A DNA stretch of 5,138 nt from Acholeplasmatales bacterium (lineage in GTDB: Bacteria; Bacillota_I; Bacilli_A; Izemoplasmatales; Hujiaoplasmataceae). The notes below the pieces were generated by a model, which was not told the DNA's origin, made no database searches, and saw only the letters and a program-made list of their open reading frames with translations. The translations under genes were made by a program, and so were the position numbers. Positions within the stretch are counted from its first letter, which is position 1; every line of letters begins with the position of its first letter. The stretch is taken from positions 7,774 to 12,911 of the forward strand of contig DMTN01000004.1 in NCBI GenBank assembly GCA_003477305.1, written 5' to 3'. Of this stretch, positions 1 through 5,098 are shown piece after piece.

Positions 1-12
1 GTGCGAGCCGAG

Positions 13-18
13 AAAGGA
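13..18 (+). promoter_or_regulatory. Ribosome binding site of the HTH regulator
   Basis: AAAGGA lies 9 bases before the ATG at 28. It favours that ATG over the in-frame GTG at the window edge, for which no upstream sequence is visible. Confidence 0.55.
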
Positions 19-27
19 CGAACCGAT

Positions 28-1314
28 ATGGTCTTCCGATTCAGAAAAGACGTGGCGCGCCGACGCGCCGAAAAGATCCGGTATTTTTTCCGCGCCGTGG
101 GGATGCATATCCGGAAGCGCCGGAAAGCCCTCAAAATGACCCAGGAATCCCTCTCCAAAGGCATCTGCTCGAACACCTACATCTCAAAGATGGAGACCAA
201 CTCGATCGCCGTCAACGAAGACAGCCTGATGCTCGTGATGGAACGGATGGAACTCTCCTATTCGCTGGAGATGAACGTGGACGAACAGCTGAACCTCTTC
301 GACCGCGCCCTCGACGCCTTTCTGGCGGGCAACTACGAGGAAGTCGAGAAGGTCGGCTACGAAGTCCGCAACGTCACCTTCGCGATCCTCACCGACCTCT
401 GCCGGCTGGTCCGCGACATCGTCCGCGGGTCCGCGAAGGACATCGTTTCGGCCACCGACAACCTCTCCCGCTGCCTCGATTCAATGGACCACCATGCGTT
501 CGGCGTCTTCATGTTCTACGCCGCGGCCGGGCTCGTCGCCATCGACCGGCCGGGCGATGCGATCGACTTGCTTGAGGAGTTTGAAACGACCGAATACGCA
601 AGCATCAAGCTTGGACCGATGATCCAGTACCTGAAAGCGGTCGGCTACGGCCGGACCGGACGATACGGGAAGGCGTACGACGCGATTCGGGCTGCCGAAA
701 CCGCGTTTTTGAACCAGAAGAACTACCGCCGGCTCGCCGAACTGGCGGTGATCCGGATGGAGATCGACCAGGTCCAGGGGCATCCGATCGCGTGGGACGA
801 CGGGTCGCTGCTCGAGGTCCTCGACCCGTGTTTCCGCGACCGCTATCATCTCCTCCGCGCGAAAGCCAACATCGATCCGAAGACGGAAGTCGGGCTGATC
901 CGGCCGGCGTCGCGGCATCGCGGCGAAGGCCTGTTTCTGATCGCCGGATTTTGCCGCAAAAGCGGCGACGAAGCCGGCTTCCGCGTCGCATCGGATGAAC
1001 TCAACGCGATCGAAAAACGCGCCGACGCGCTCGATTATGCCAAATGGCTCGAGCGCCTCGGCGCGGGTGATGAAGTTGCTTATAAAGATTATCTGATCGC
1101 GGAAGTCCTGCCCTATGCGGAGCAGATCTGCGATTTCTCGCTTTTGAATCGCGCGACCGATCAGATCACGGCGATCCTCGTGAAGCGGAAGCGTTACAAG
1201 GACGCGCTTCAGTACGCGATCAAGGCGCGGCGGTTCATGCGCACGGTCGCGAAGGCGTTTTGTGGCGAGATGCCCGACGAACTGCCGGAGGACGACGAAT
1301 CAAAGATCGAATGA
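28..1314 (+). CDS. XRE-family HTH transcriptional regulator with long helical-repeat C-terminal region
   Basis: Probable DNA-binding regulator of 428 aa. The ATG at 28 is chosen because AAAGGA (13-18) lies 9 bases upstream. The frame is also open back to a GTG at base 1, so an upstream start outside the window cannot be excluded. A basic N-terminus (about residues 1-23) precedes an XRE/Cro-type helix-turn-helix at about 24-77. It has a helix starting MHIRKRRKALKMTQESL, a turn, and a recognition helix around SNTYISKMETN (48-58). The remaining 350 residues look alpha-helical with TPR-like pairs, for example around 88-114, 202-246 (GRTGRYGKAYDAI) and 372-404 (KRKRYKDALQYAI). The tail is acidic. 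Signal-peptide-sensing RRNPP regulators (Rgg/PlcR type) share this HTH-plus-TPR plan but are usually near 300 aa, so this one is long. No transmembrane segment is seen. The target genes and ligand are unknown. The 3' end overlaps the convergent mrp gene. Confidence 0.8.
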   Translation: MVFRFRKDVARRRAEKIRYFFRAVGMHIRKRRKALKMTQESLSKGICSNTYISKMETNSIAVNEDSLMLVMERMELSYSLEMNVDEQLNLFDRALDAFLAGNYEEVEKVGYEVRNVTFAILTDLCRLVRDIVRGSAKDIVSATDNLSRCLDSMDHHAFGVFMFYAAAGLVAIDRPGDAIDLLEEFETTEYASIKLGPMIQYLKAVGYGRTGRYGKAYDAIRAAETAFLNQKNYRRLAELAVIRMEIDQVQGHPIAWDDGSLLEVLDPCFRDRYHLLRAKANIDPKTEVGLIRPASRHRGEGLFLIAGFCRKSGDEAGFRVASDELNAIEKRADALDYAKWLERLGAGDEVAYKDYLIAEVLPYAEQICDFSLLNRATDQITAILVKRKRYKDALQYAIKARRFMRTVAKAFCGEMPDELPEDDESKIE

Positions 1315-2301
1315 GCGTATGATGCGGCGCGCGATCGCAAGATAGATCAGGCCGTTTTCCTCGGTGTCGGCGAAGACGGAATGATGTCCGCTTTGCGGCT
1401 GGGAAATCGGAATCTCGCCGATCACGGGAATCCCGAGTTTGATCGCGACGGCCTTCCCCCCGTCTTTCCCGAAGATGTAGTGGCGCGTTCCGGCGGTTTC
1501 ATAGTACGCCATGTTCTCGATCACGCCGAGCAGATCCTGACCGAGCTGGCGGGCGGCATAGCCGGCCTTGATCGCGACCGCCGATGCGCTTTCGTGGGGC
1601 GTCGTCACGATCACCATTTTCGCGTCGGGGGCGAAGGTCTTGATGTCCATCGCGACGTCGCCGGTTCCCGGCGGCAGGTCGATCAACAGATAGTCGAGCT
1701 TTGGATCCCAAAGCGTGTCCTCGAAGAAAATCTTCAAGATTTTCGTGAGCATCGGACCGCGCCACATGAGCGCCTTGTCCGGCTCCATCAGAAAGGCGGC
1801 GGAGACGACTTCGATGCCGTCTTTTTTGACGGGATAGATTTTCCCGTCCTCGGTGCCGCCGATTGCGGTGCCGTCGATCCCGAAGATGATCGGCAGATTC
1901 GCGCCGTAGACATCGGCGTCGATCACACCGACCTTCTTGCCGATCGAGGTGAGCGCGTAGGCGAGGTTCGCCGTCACCGACGACTTCCCGACGCCGCCCT
2001 TGCCGGAAGCGATCCCGACGACGTGGCGGTTCGTGATCGGGCGGTACGACGGCTTTTCCTCATATTCGATCACGAGGCTTTTGTAGCCGTGATCGAGTTT
2101 GACGATCTTCGCCGCGGCGCGGGTGATCTTCTGGGTGAATTCCGGCGCCTTGACGCCGACTTCGATGAGCATCTTGACGGTCGAGGTTTCCGGATCGATG
2201 CCGAGATGGCGGATCGCCCCGGTTTCGCCAAGTGTTTTTTCACGGCTCGGATCGATGATGCCGCCGAGCGCGGCATTTAATAGTTCAAGGGTATCGGGCA
2301 T
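1300..2301 (-). CDS. mrp: Mrp/ApbC (NBP35-type) P-loop ATPase, probable Fe-S cluster carrier
   Basis: Protein of 333 aa, typical length for the family. The ATG at 2301 is preferred over a GTG at 2322 because AAAGAAGG lies 7 bases before the ATG and the GTG sits just upstream of that site. Residues 1-80 resemble the MIP18/DUF59 domain (IIDPS near 15-19). A deviant Walker A, GKGGVGKSS (100-108), is followed by DADVYG (128-133), MWRGPM (179-184), LLIDLPPGTGD (205-215) and GVIENMAYY (259-267). Mrp/ApbC proteins bind and transfer [4Fe-4S] clusters in the cytosol as dimers, using a C-terminal CxxC after the NMxY motif. Here the equivalent segment reads ETAGTRH (268-274) and has no cysteine. Either this branch works differently (some Bacillota relatives such as SalA act as regulators) or it holds the cluster with other ligands. 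The family call is firm; the cluster-carrier role is not. It is divergent from the PIG-L gene and convergent with the HTH gene. Confidence 0.93.
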   Translation of the reverse strand: MPDTLELLNAALGGIIDPSREKTLGETGAIRHLGIDPETSTVKMLIEVGVKAPEFTQKITRAAAKIVKLDHGYKSLVIEYEEKPSYRPITNRHVVGIASGKGGVGKSSVTANLAYALTSIGKKVGVIDADVYGANLPIIFGIDGTAIGGTEDGKIYPVKKDGIEVVSAAFLMEPDKALMWRGPMLTKILKIFFEDTLWDPKLDYLLIDLPPGTGDVAMDIKTFAPDAKMVIVTTPHESASAVAIKAGYAARQLGQDLLGVIENMAYYETAGTRHYIFGKDGGKAVAIKLGIPVIGEIPISQPQSGHHSVFADTEENGLIYLAIARRIIRSFDL

Positions 2302-2308
2302 GAGGGGA

Positions 2309-2316
2309 CCTTCTTT
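2309..2316 (-). promoter_or_regulatory. Ribosome binding site of mrp
   Basis: Read on the minus strand, AAAGAAGG lies 7 bases before the ATG at 2301. It decides the start against the longer GTG reading at 2322, which would leave no room for a site of its own. Confidence 0.7.
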
Positions 2317-2328
2317 CTTCACAACCTT

Positions 2329-2334
2329 ATTATA
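2329..2334 (-). promoter_or_regulatory. Probable -10 box of the mrp promoter
   Basis: On the minus strand a perfect TATAAT lies 27 bases before the mrp start, a distance like that of the other genes here. No -35 match exists at 16-18 bp; that position is GC-only sequence inside the inverted repeat region. There is no TGn extension. The promoter may be weak or depend on an activator. Confidence 0.5.
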
Positions 2335-2345
2335 ACCGAATGTGG

Positions 2346-2381
2346 GCCGCGGCGCGCCGGAAATGTCTCGGACGCCGCGGC
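2346..2381. repeat. 9-bp GC-only inverted repeat between divergent promoters
   Basis: GCCGCGGCG (2346-2354) and CGCCGCGGC (2373-2381) are perfect inverted copies separated by 18 bases. The right arm ends 3 bases before the -35 box of the PIG-L gene. The left arm covers the place where the mrp -35 box would be. The position fits an operator shared by the two divergent genes. A hairpin or chance in GC-rich DNA remains possible. Confidence 0.45.
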
Positions 2382-2384
2382 TTC

Positions 2385-2413
2385 TTTACATCTCGTCGGG
2401 AAACGGGTATAAT
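2385..2413 (+). promoter_or_regulatory. Sigma-A-type promoter of the PIG-L deacetylase gene
   Basis: TTTACA (2385-2390) and TATAAT (2408-2413) are separated by 17 bp, one mismatch from consensus overall. Transcription would start near 2420, giving a leader of about 20 bases. The in-frame ATG at 2412 lies inside the -10 box, so it cannot be the start from this promoter. Confidence 0.8.
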
Positions 2414-2424
2414 GACCTTAAGAC

Positions 2425-2434
2425 AAGGCGGTGG
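2425..2434 (+). promoter_or_regulatory. Ribosome binding site of the PIG-L deacetylase gene
   Basis: AAGGCGGTGG matches the ideal AAGGAGGTG at 8 of 9 positions. Its GGCGG core ends 7 bases before the ATG at 2439. It selects that start over the in-frame ATGs at 2340 and 2412. Confidence 0.7.
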
Positions 2435-2438
2435 TGAC

Positions 2439-3224
2439 ATGGGCATACCGATCCTCAAGATGCTTGCGCCGATTCCGAAGATCGAAGGTCACAAGAATGC
2501 CGTATTCGTCGGACCGCATCCCGACGACATCGAAGTCGGCGCGGGCGGCACGGCCGCGAAACTCGCGGCTTCCGGCGCGCGGGTCACGTTCGTCGTCACG
2601 ACGGACGGCGGCGCCGGCGCGATGACGCGATCGACCGACATGGCCGCGCTGATCGCGACACGCAAACGCGAAGCGACCGCTTCGGCGCGGCTGCTCGGGG
2701 TCAACGACGTCGTGTTCCTGGACTTCCCCGACGGCGGCGAATATTCCGCCTGGGAACTCGCGAAGAAACTCGCGGAGCTGTTCGCGCGGATTTCGCCCGA
2801 CATCGTCTTCGCGCCCGACCCGCGGCTGCCCTCGGAAATCCATCCCGACCACATCAAGTGCGGCGAGGCGGTCAATACCGCCGTCGTGATGTCCGGCTTC
2901 CCGCTCATCATGAAGCGGAACCAGGTGCCGTTCGATGAGACGATCCCGCTTGAACCGCGTAAAACGCTCTGTTTCTACTATACCCACCGGACCAACCGGA
3001 TCGTCGGGTTGACGAAGGCGCAATTCGCTTTGAAACTCGCTTCGATCGCCTGTCACGAGAGCCAGTTTCCCATCGGCGCCACCGACGAGACGCGGCTTCT
3101 CAAGGCTTATCTCGCGCTGCGCGCAAGACGGTTCGGATGCCGCGTGTTCAAGCGGTTCGCCGAAGGCTTCTGCGTTTTCGCGCCGCTCCACCAGCATGCT
3201 TTTCCGGAGATCCAGCAGTACTGA
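2439..3224 (+). CDS. PIG-L/LmbE family zinc-dependent deacetylase
   Basis: Cytosolic amidohydrolase of 261 aa with no signal peptide; the family is typically 220-280 aa. The metal and catalytic motif PHPDDIE is at residues 26-32, where H27 and D30 are the expected zinc ligands and D29 the expected base. The third zinc ligand lies in HPDH (135-138). Other family signatures are VTTDGGAG (53-60), TRKRE (74-78), FLDFPDG (93-99), CHESQF (205-210) and FAEGF (240-244). Members remove acetyl from N-acetylglucosamine-type groups, including GlcNAc-malate (BshB, bacillithiol synthesis), GlcNAc-PI and diacetylchitobiose. A BshB-like role is possible given the apparent Bacillota background, but no bshA or bshC is in view, so no symbol is assigned. 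The gene has its own promoter and is divergent from mrp. Only a weak hairpin separates it from yceD. Confidence 0.9.
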   Translation: MGIPILKMLAPIPKIEGHKNAVFVGPHPDDIEVGAGGTAAKLAASGARVTFVVTTDGGAGAMTRSTDMAALIATRKREATASARLLGVNDVVFLDFPDGGEYSAWELAKKLAELFARISPDIVFAPDPRLPSEIHPDHIKCGEAVNTAVVMSGFPLIMKRNQVPFDETIPLEPRKTLCFYYTHRTNRIVGLTKAQFALKLASIACHESQFPIGATDETRLLKAYLALRARRFGCRVFKRFAEGFCVFAPLHQHAFPEIQQY

Positions 3225-3232
3225 AATCCGCC

Positions 3233-3252
3233 TTCCCTTCAGGGAACATTTT
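3233..3252 (+). terminator. Possible weak terminator after the PIG-L gene
   Basis: TTCCC (3233-3237), loop TTCA and GGGAA (3242-3246) form a 5-bp hairpin followed by CATTTT. It begins 8 bases after the stop codon and ends just before the -35 box of yceD. The stem is short and the T-run is only four bases, so read-through is likely. Confidence 0.35.
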
Positions 3253-3253
3253 C

Positions 3254-3282
3254 TTGACAGTGACACCCGTTTTTAGTATAAT
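3254..3282 (+). promoter_or_regulatory. Perfect-consensus sigma-A-type promoter of yceD-rpmF
   Basis: TTGACA (3254-3259) and TATAAT (3277-3282) are both perfect and 17 bp apart. Transcription should start near 3289, leaving a leader of about 19 bases. Strong constitutive expression is expected, as suits a ribosomal protein operon. Confidence 0.92.
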
Positions 3283-3296
3283 TTATATGCTGTGTC

Positions 3297-3302
3297 GAGG
3301 TG
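3297..3302 (+). promoter_or_regulatory. Ribosome binding site of yceD
   Basis: GAGGTG lies 5 bases before the ATG at 3308. With the mapped promoter it fixes the start and rules out the longer upstream reading from 3137. Confidence 0.75.
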
Positions 3303-3307
3303 GAGTC

Positions 3308-3775
3308 ATGAAGTGGACGATCCCCGAGCTGAAAAAGCTCCGCACCACCGCCAACAAGTTCGCCTATACCGCGGTTTTCGACGCTTTCCTGCGCGATGAC
3401 GACGACATCCTCGCCGTCTCTCCCGCGGACATCACCGGGTCCTTCCAGGTCCTCCGCGATCCCGAGCAGTTCGTCTTCATGGTGCAGGTGAACATTACCC
3501 TCGTGATGGCGTGCGCGATCACCCTCGCGGACGTCGACGTGCCGCTTTCGTTTGAGACCGAACTCGTCTTCGGCACCGAACTCGTCGATGACGACGTTCT
3601 CCCGATCGACGGCATCACGATCGACCTCGATGCCTATCTTTGGGGCGAGATCCTCGTCGAGAAGCCGATGCGCGTGGTCGCCGCAAACGCCTACGACAAC
3701 TACAGCGAAAACCACGTGACGATCGAAGCGGACGAACCGGATGCGGCCAATCCCTTCGCAAAGTTGAAACATTGA
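3308..3775 (+). CDS. yceD: YceD/DUF177 family protein (23S rRNA accumulation factor)
   Basis: Protein of 155 aa, starting MKWTIPELKKL. The ATG at 3308 follows the perfect promoter and a GAGGTG site (3297-3302) at 5 bases. The frame is open further upstream, but those codons precede the transcription start. DUF177 features are the N-terminal 'PELKKL' stretch, a beta-rich middle with VNITLVMACAITLADVDVPL (61-80), an FxTELVFG segment (82-89) and the late motif IDLDAYLWGEILVEKP (105-120). In many relatives the middle motif is CxxC (CSRCL type). Only C69 is present here, and a TLxDV form such as this is, as I recall, common in Bacilli. In other bacteria and in plants the family is linked to 23S rRNA accumulation and is almost always next to rpmF, as here (27 bases apart). 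The protein is acidic and probably cytosolic. Identification rests on motif resemblance plus context. Confidence 0.85.
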   Translation: MKWTIPELKKLRTTANKFAYTAVFDAFLRDDDDILAVSPADITGSFQVLRDPEQFVFMVQVNITLVMACAITLADVDVPLSFETELVFGTELVDDDVLPIDGITIDLDAYLWGEILVEKPMRVVAANAYDNYSENHVTIEADEPDAANPFAKLKH

Positions 3776-3787
3776 CAACAACCGAAC

Positions 3788-3796
3788 AGGAGGTGA
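3788..3796 (+). promoter_or_regulatory. Full-length consensus ribosome binding site of rpmF
   Basis: AGGAGGTGA is fully complementary to the usual 16S rRNA 3' end and lies 6 bases before the rpmF ATG. It is the strongest site in the window and implies high translation. Confidence 0.9.
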
Positions 3797-3802
3797 AACA
3801 AC

Positions 3803-4018
3803 ATGGCAATTCCTTTCAGAAGAACAAGTAAGCTCGCGAAACGGAAAAGAAGAACGCATTTCAAACTGAACGCCCCCACGATGGTCGTCTGCCCGAACTG
3901 CGGCGAACTGACCCTCTCCCATCAGGTCTGCAAGAAGTGCGGATTCTACAAGGGCAAACTGGTCGTCGAACCGAAACCCGAGAAAACCGAGAAGACCGAC
4001 AAGAAAGACGCGAAATAA
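3803..4018 (+). CDS. rpmF: 50S ribosomal protein L32 (bL32), zinc-ribbon form
   Basis: Component of the large ribosomal subunit, 71 aa. The N-terminus [20 protein letters not shown] is the basic bL32 signature that contacts 23S rRNA. The zinc ribbon has CPNC at 30-33 and CKKC at 43-46, so this is the zinc-binding (C+) paralogue, not the cysteine-free form some bacteria make under zinc limitation. The core GFYKGK (47-52) is followed by a Lys/Glu/Thr-rich tail of about 15 residues (57-71). Bacterial bL32 commonly ends soon after the ribbon at about 56-60 aa, so the tail is an extension. The gene is the second of a yceD-rpmF operon, has a perfect ribosome binding site, and is followed at once by an intrinsic terminator. 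Confidence 0.97.
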   Translation: MAIPFRRTSKLAKRKRRTHFKLNAPTMVVCPNCGELTLSHQVCKKCGFYKGKLVVEPKPEKTEKTDKKDAK

Positions 4019-4024
4019 GCATGT

Positions 4025-4060
4025 AAAAGAAGCGCTGACGCAGTCGGCGTTTTTCTTTTT
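4025..4060 (+). terminator. Intrinsic terminator of the yceD-rpmF operon
   Basis: CGCTGAC (4033-4039), loop GCA and GTCGGCG (4043-4049) form a 7-bp stem with one G-T pair. An A-rich upstream side (AAAAGAAG) can extend pairing into the downstream T-run, TTTTTCTTTTT (4050-4060). The hairpin starts 15 bases after the rpmF stop. It separates the operon from rsmH. Confidence 0.88.
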
Positions 4061-4070
4061 CCGGCGTCCG

Positions 4071-4079
4071 TGTTATAAT
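4071..4079 (+). promoter_or_regulatory. Extended -10 promoter of rsmH
   Basis: TGTTATAAT gives a perfect TATAAT (4074-4079) with a TGn extension. The -35 position (4051-4056, TTTTCT) is poor and lies in the T-run of the preceding terminator. Transcription would start near 4086, about 22 bases before the ATG. The upstream in-frame ATG at 4078 overlaps this box. Confidence 0.75.
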
Positions 4080-4092
4080 GGTCCTATCCCGG

Positions 4093-4100
4093 AAAGGGGG
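4093..4100 (+). promoter_or_regulatory. Ribosome binding site of rsmH
   Basis: AAAGGGGG lies 7 bases before the ATG at 4108 and supports that start over the ATG at 4078, which would fall before the expected transcription start. Confidence 0.65.
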
Positions 4101-4107
4101 CAGACCG

Positions 4108-5034
4108 ATGGACCAGTACACCCATACCAGCGTGTTGCTTCAAGAAGCCATCGATGCCCTCGCGATCCGTCCGGACGGCGTCTACGTCGACGCCACCCTT
4201 GGCGGCGGCGGCCACGCCCTCGCGATCCTCAAACGGCTCACGACCGGCACGCTCTACGCCTTCGATCAGGACGCCTACGCGATCGCCAAGGCGAAAGAAC
4301 GTCTCTCTGCCTATCCAAACATTGAATATGTCGCCGCCAACTTCGCCGACCTCGAAACCGAGCTGAAACAGCGCGGAATCGACGCCGTCGACGGCGTGCT
4401 GTACGATCTCGGCGTCTCGAGCTTCCAGTTCGACATGCCGGAACGCGGTTTCTCCTACCAGCACGACAGCCCGCTCGACATGCGGATGAACAAGGACGCG
4501 TCCTTTTCCGCCTACGACCTCGTCAACACGTGGACCCCGGAGCGGATCGCGGAAGCCCTGTTCCGCTACGGCGAGGAACCCTTTGCCCGTCCGATCGCCA
4601 AAGCGATCGCCAAGGCGCGCGCACTCAAGCCGATCAAAACCACCTTCGAACTCGTCGACCTCATCAAGGGTGTCCTGCCCGCCAAGATCCTCGCCAAGAA
4701 GGGCCATCCGGCGAAACAGACGTTCCAGGCGATCCGGATCGCCGTGAACGACGAGCTCGACGTCTTCGCTTCGTCGCTGTCGCAAGCCGCGGGCATGTTG
4801 AAAAAGGGCGGACGGATCGTCGTCATCACGTTCCATTCGCTCGAGGACCGCATCGCCAAGCAGTTCTTCCGGTCGCAGTCGACGATCGACATCCCAAAGG
4901 GGCTGCCGATCATCGTGACGGAAACGCCGCCGCTCAAACTGGTGAACGACCACGTCATCCTGCCCACGGAAGCAGAACTCGCCGTGAACAACCGGGCGAA
5001 GAGCGCGAAGCTCCGGGCCGCCGAGAAAAACTGA
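4108..5034 (+). CDS. rsmH: 16S rRNA (cytosine(1402)-N(4))-methyltransferase RsmH
   Basis: S-adenosylmethionine-dependent enzyme that methylates N4 of C1402 in the 16S rRNA decoding site (formerly MraW), 308 aa, normal for the family. It starts MDQYTHTSVLLQEAID. The SAM-binding motif I is DATLGGGGH (28-36), followed by FDQD (52-55) and DLGVSS (100-105). Then come the characteristic GFSY and PLDMRM (122-127). Farther on are HPAKQTFQAIRIAVNDEL, FHSLEDRI and the C-terminal NNRAKSAKLRAAEK signature. All expected motifs are intact. In most bacteria rsmH sits between mraZ and ftsL in the division and cell-wall cluster. Here mraZ is absent upstream, where rpmF and its terminator lie, and a tRNA gene rather than ftsL follows. 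The gene therefore appears to be a single transcription unit with its own promoter. Confidence 0.97.
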   Translation: MDQYTHTSVLLQEAIDALAIRPDGVYVDATLGGGGHALAILKRLTTGTLYAFDQDAYAIAKAKERLSAYPNIEYVAANFADLETELKQRGIDAVDGVLYDLGVSSFQFDMPERGFSYQHDSPLDMRMNKDASFSAYDLVNTWTPERIAEALFRYGEEPFARPIAKAIAKARALKPIKTTFELVDLIKGVLPAKILAKKGHPAKQTFQAIRIAVNDELDVFASSLSQAAGMLKKGGRIVVITFHSLEDRIAKQFFRSQSTIDIPKGLPIIVTETPPLKLVNDHVILPTEAELAVNNRAKSAKLRAAEKN

Positions 5035-5051
5035 GGCGGTCCGTCTCATTT
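5032..5051 (+). terminator. Possible terminator overlapping the rsmH stop codon
   Basis: TGAGGC (5032-5037, including the stop) can pair with GTCTCA (5043-5048) around the loop GGTCC, followed by TTT. There is one G-T pair in the 6-bp stem. The T-run is short, so it is only a modest candidate. Its position directly before the tRNA promoter is suitable. Confidence 0.4.
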
Positions 5052-5053
5052 CC

Positions 5054-5082
5054 TTGACACCCCGGAGGCGTTGTGATAGAAT
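5054..5082 (+). promoter_or_regulatory. Sigma-A-type promoter of the tRNA-Gly gene
   Basis: TTGACA (5054-5059) is perfect and TAGAAT (5077-5082) has one mismatch. Spacing is 17 bp, with a TGn extension (5074-5076). Transcription would begin near 5089, about 10 bases before the tRNA 5' end. Confidence 0.85.
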
Positions 5083-5098
5083 ATTTTTGCACTGCGCC

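Noticed and set aside
1381..2280. Open frame of 299 codons on the plus strand opposite mrp
   Set aside because: It lies wholly antisense to a clear Mrp/ApbC gene. Its product is an Arg/Asp/Val-rich string with no recognisable motif, as expected from the reverse strand of GC-rich coding DNA.
2400..2440. Possible small RNA or riboswitch in the PIG-L leader
   Set aside because: The predicted leader is only about 20 bases, which is too short for a riboswitch. The same holds for the yceD and rsmH leaders.
2418..3266. Open frame of 282 codons on the minus strand opposite the PIG-L gene
   Set aside because: It is antisense to a gene with complete catalytic motifs. Its 5' end would cover the yceD promoter, and its product is low-complexity Arg/Glu/Asp sequence.
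3239..3922. Open frame of 227 codons on the minus strand across yceD and rpmF
   Set aside because: It spans two well-supported plus-strand genes and their intergenic ribosome binding site. Its product is His/Val/Asp-rich with no domain.
1331..4610. Octamer GCGATCGC (1331, 4279, 4603), reminiscent of the cyanobacterial HIP1 repeat
   Set aside because: Only three copies were found by eye, all in coding sequence. The two in rsmH are the codons GCG ATC GCC for Ala-Ile-Ala, so codon preference in GC-rich DNA explains them.
4591..4620. Short tandem-like repeat CGATCGCCAA in rsmH
   Set aside because: It encodes IAKAIAKA within a normal helix of RsmH. Two imperfect copies are not evidence of a functional repeat.
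4084..5049. Open frame of 321 codons on the minus strand opposite rsmH
   Set aside because: It is antisense to an intact RsmH gene, has no credible ribosome binding site or domain, and has a Glu/Arg/Asp-rich composition typical of shadow frames.
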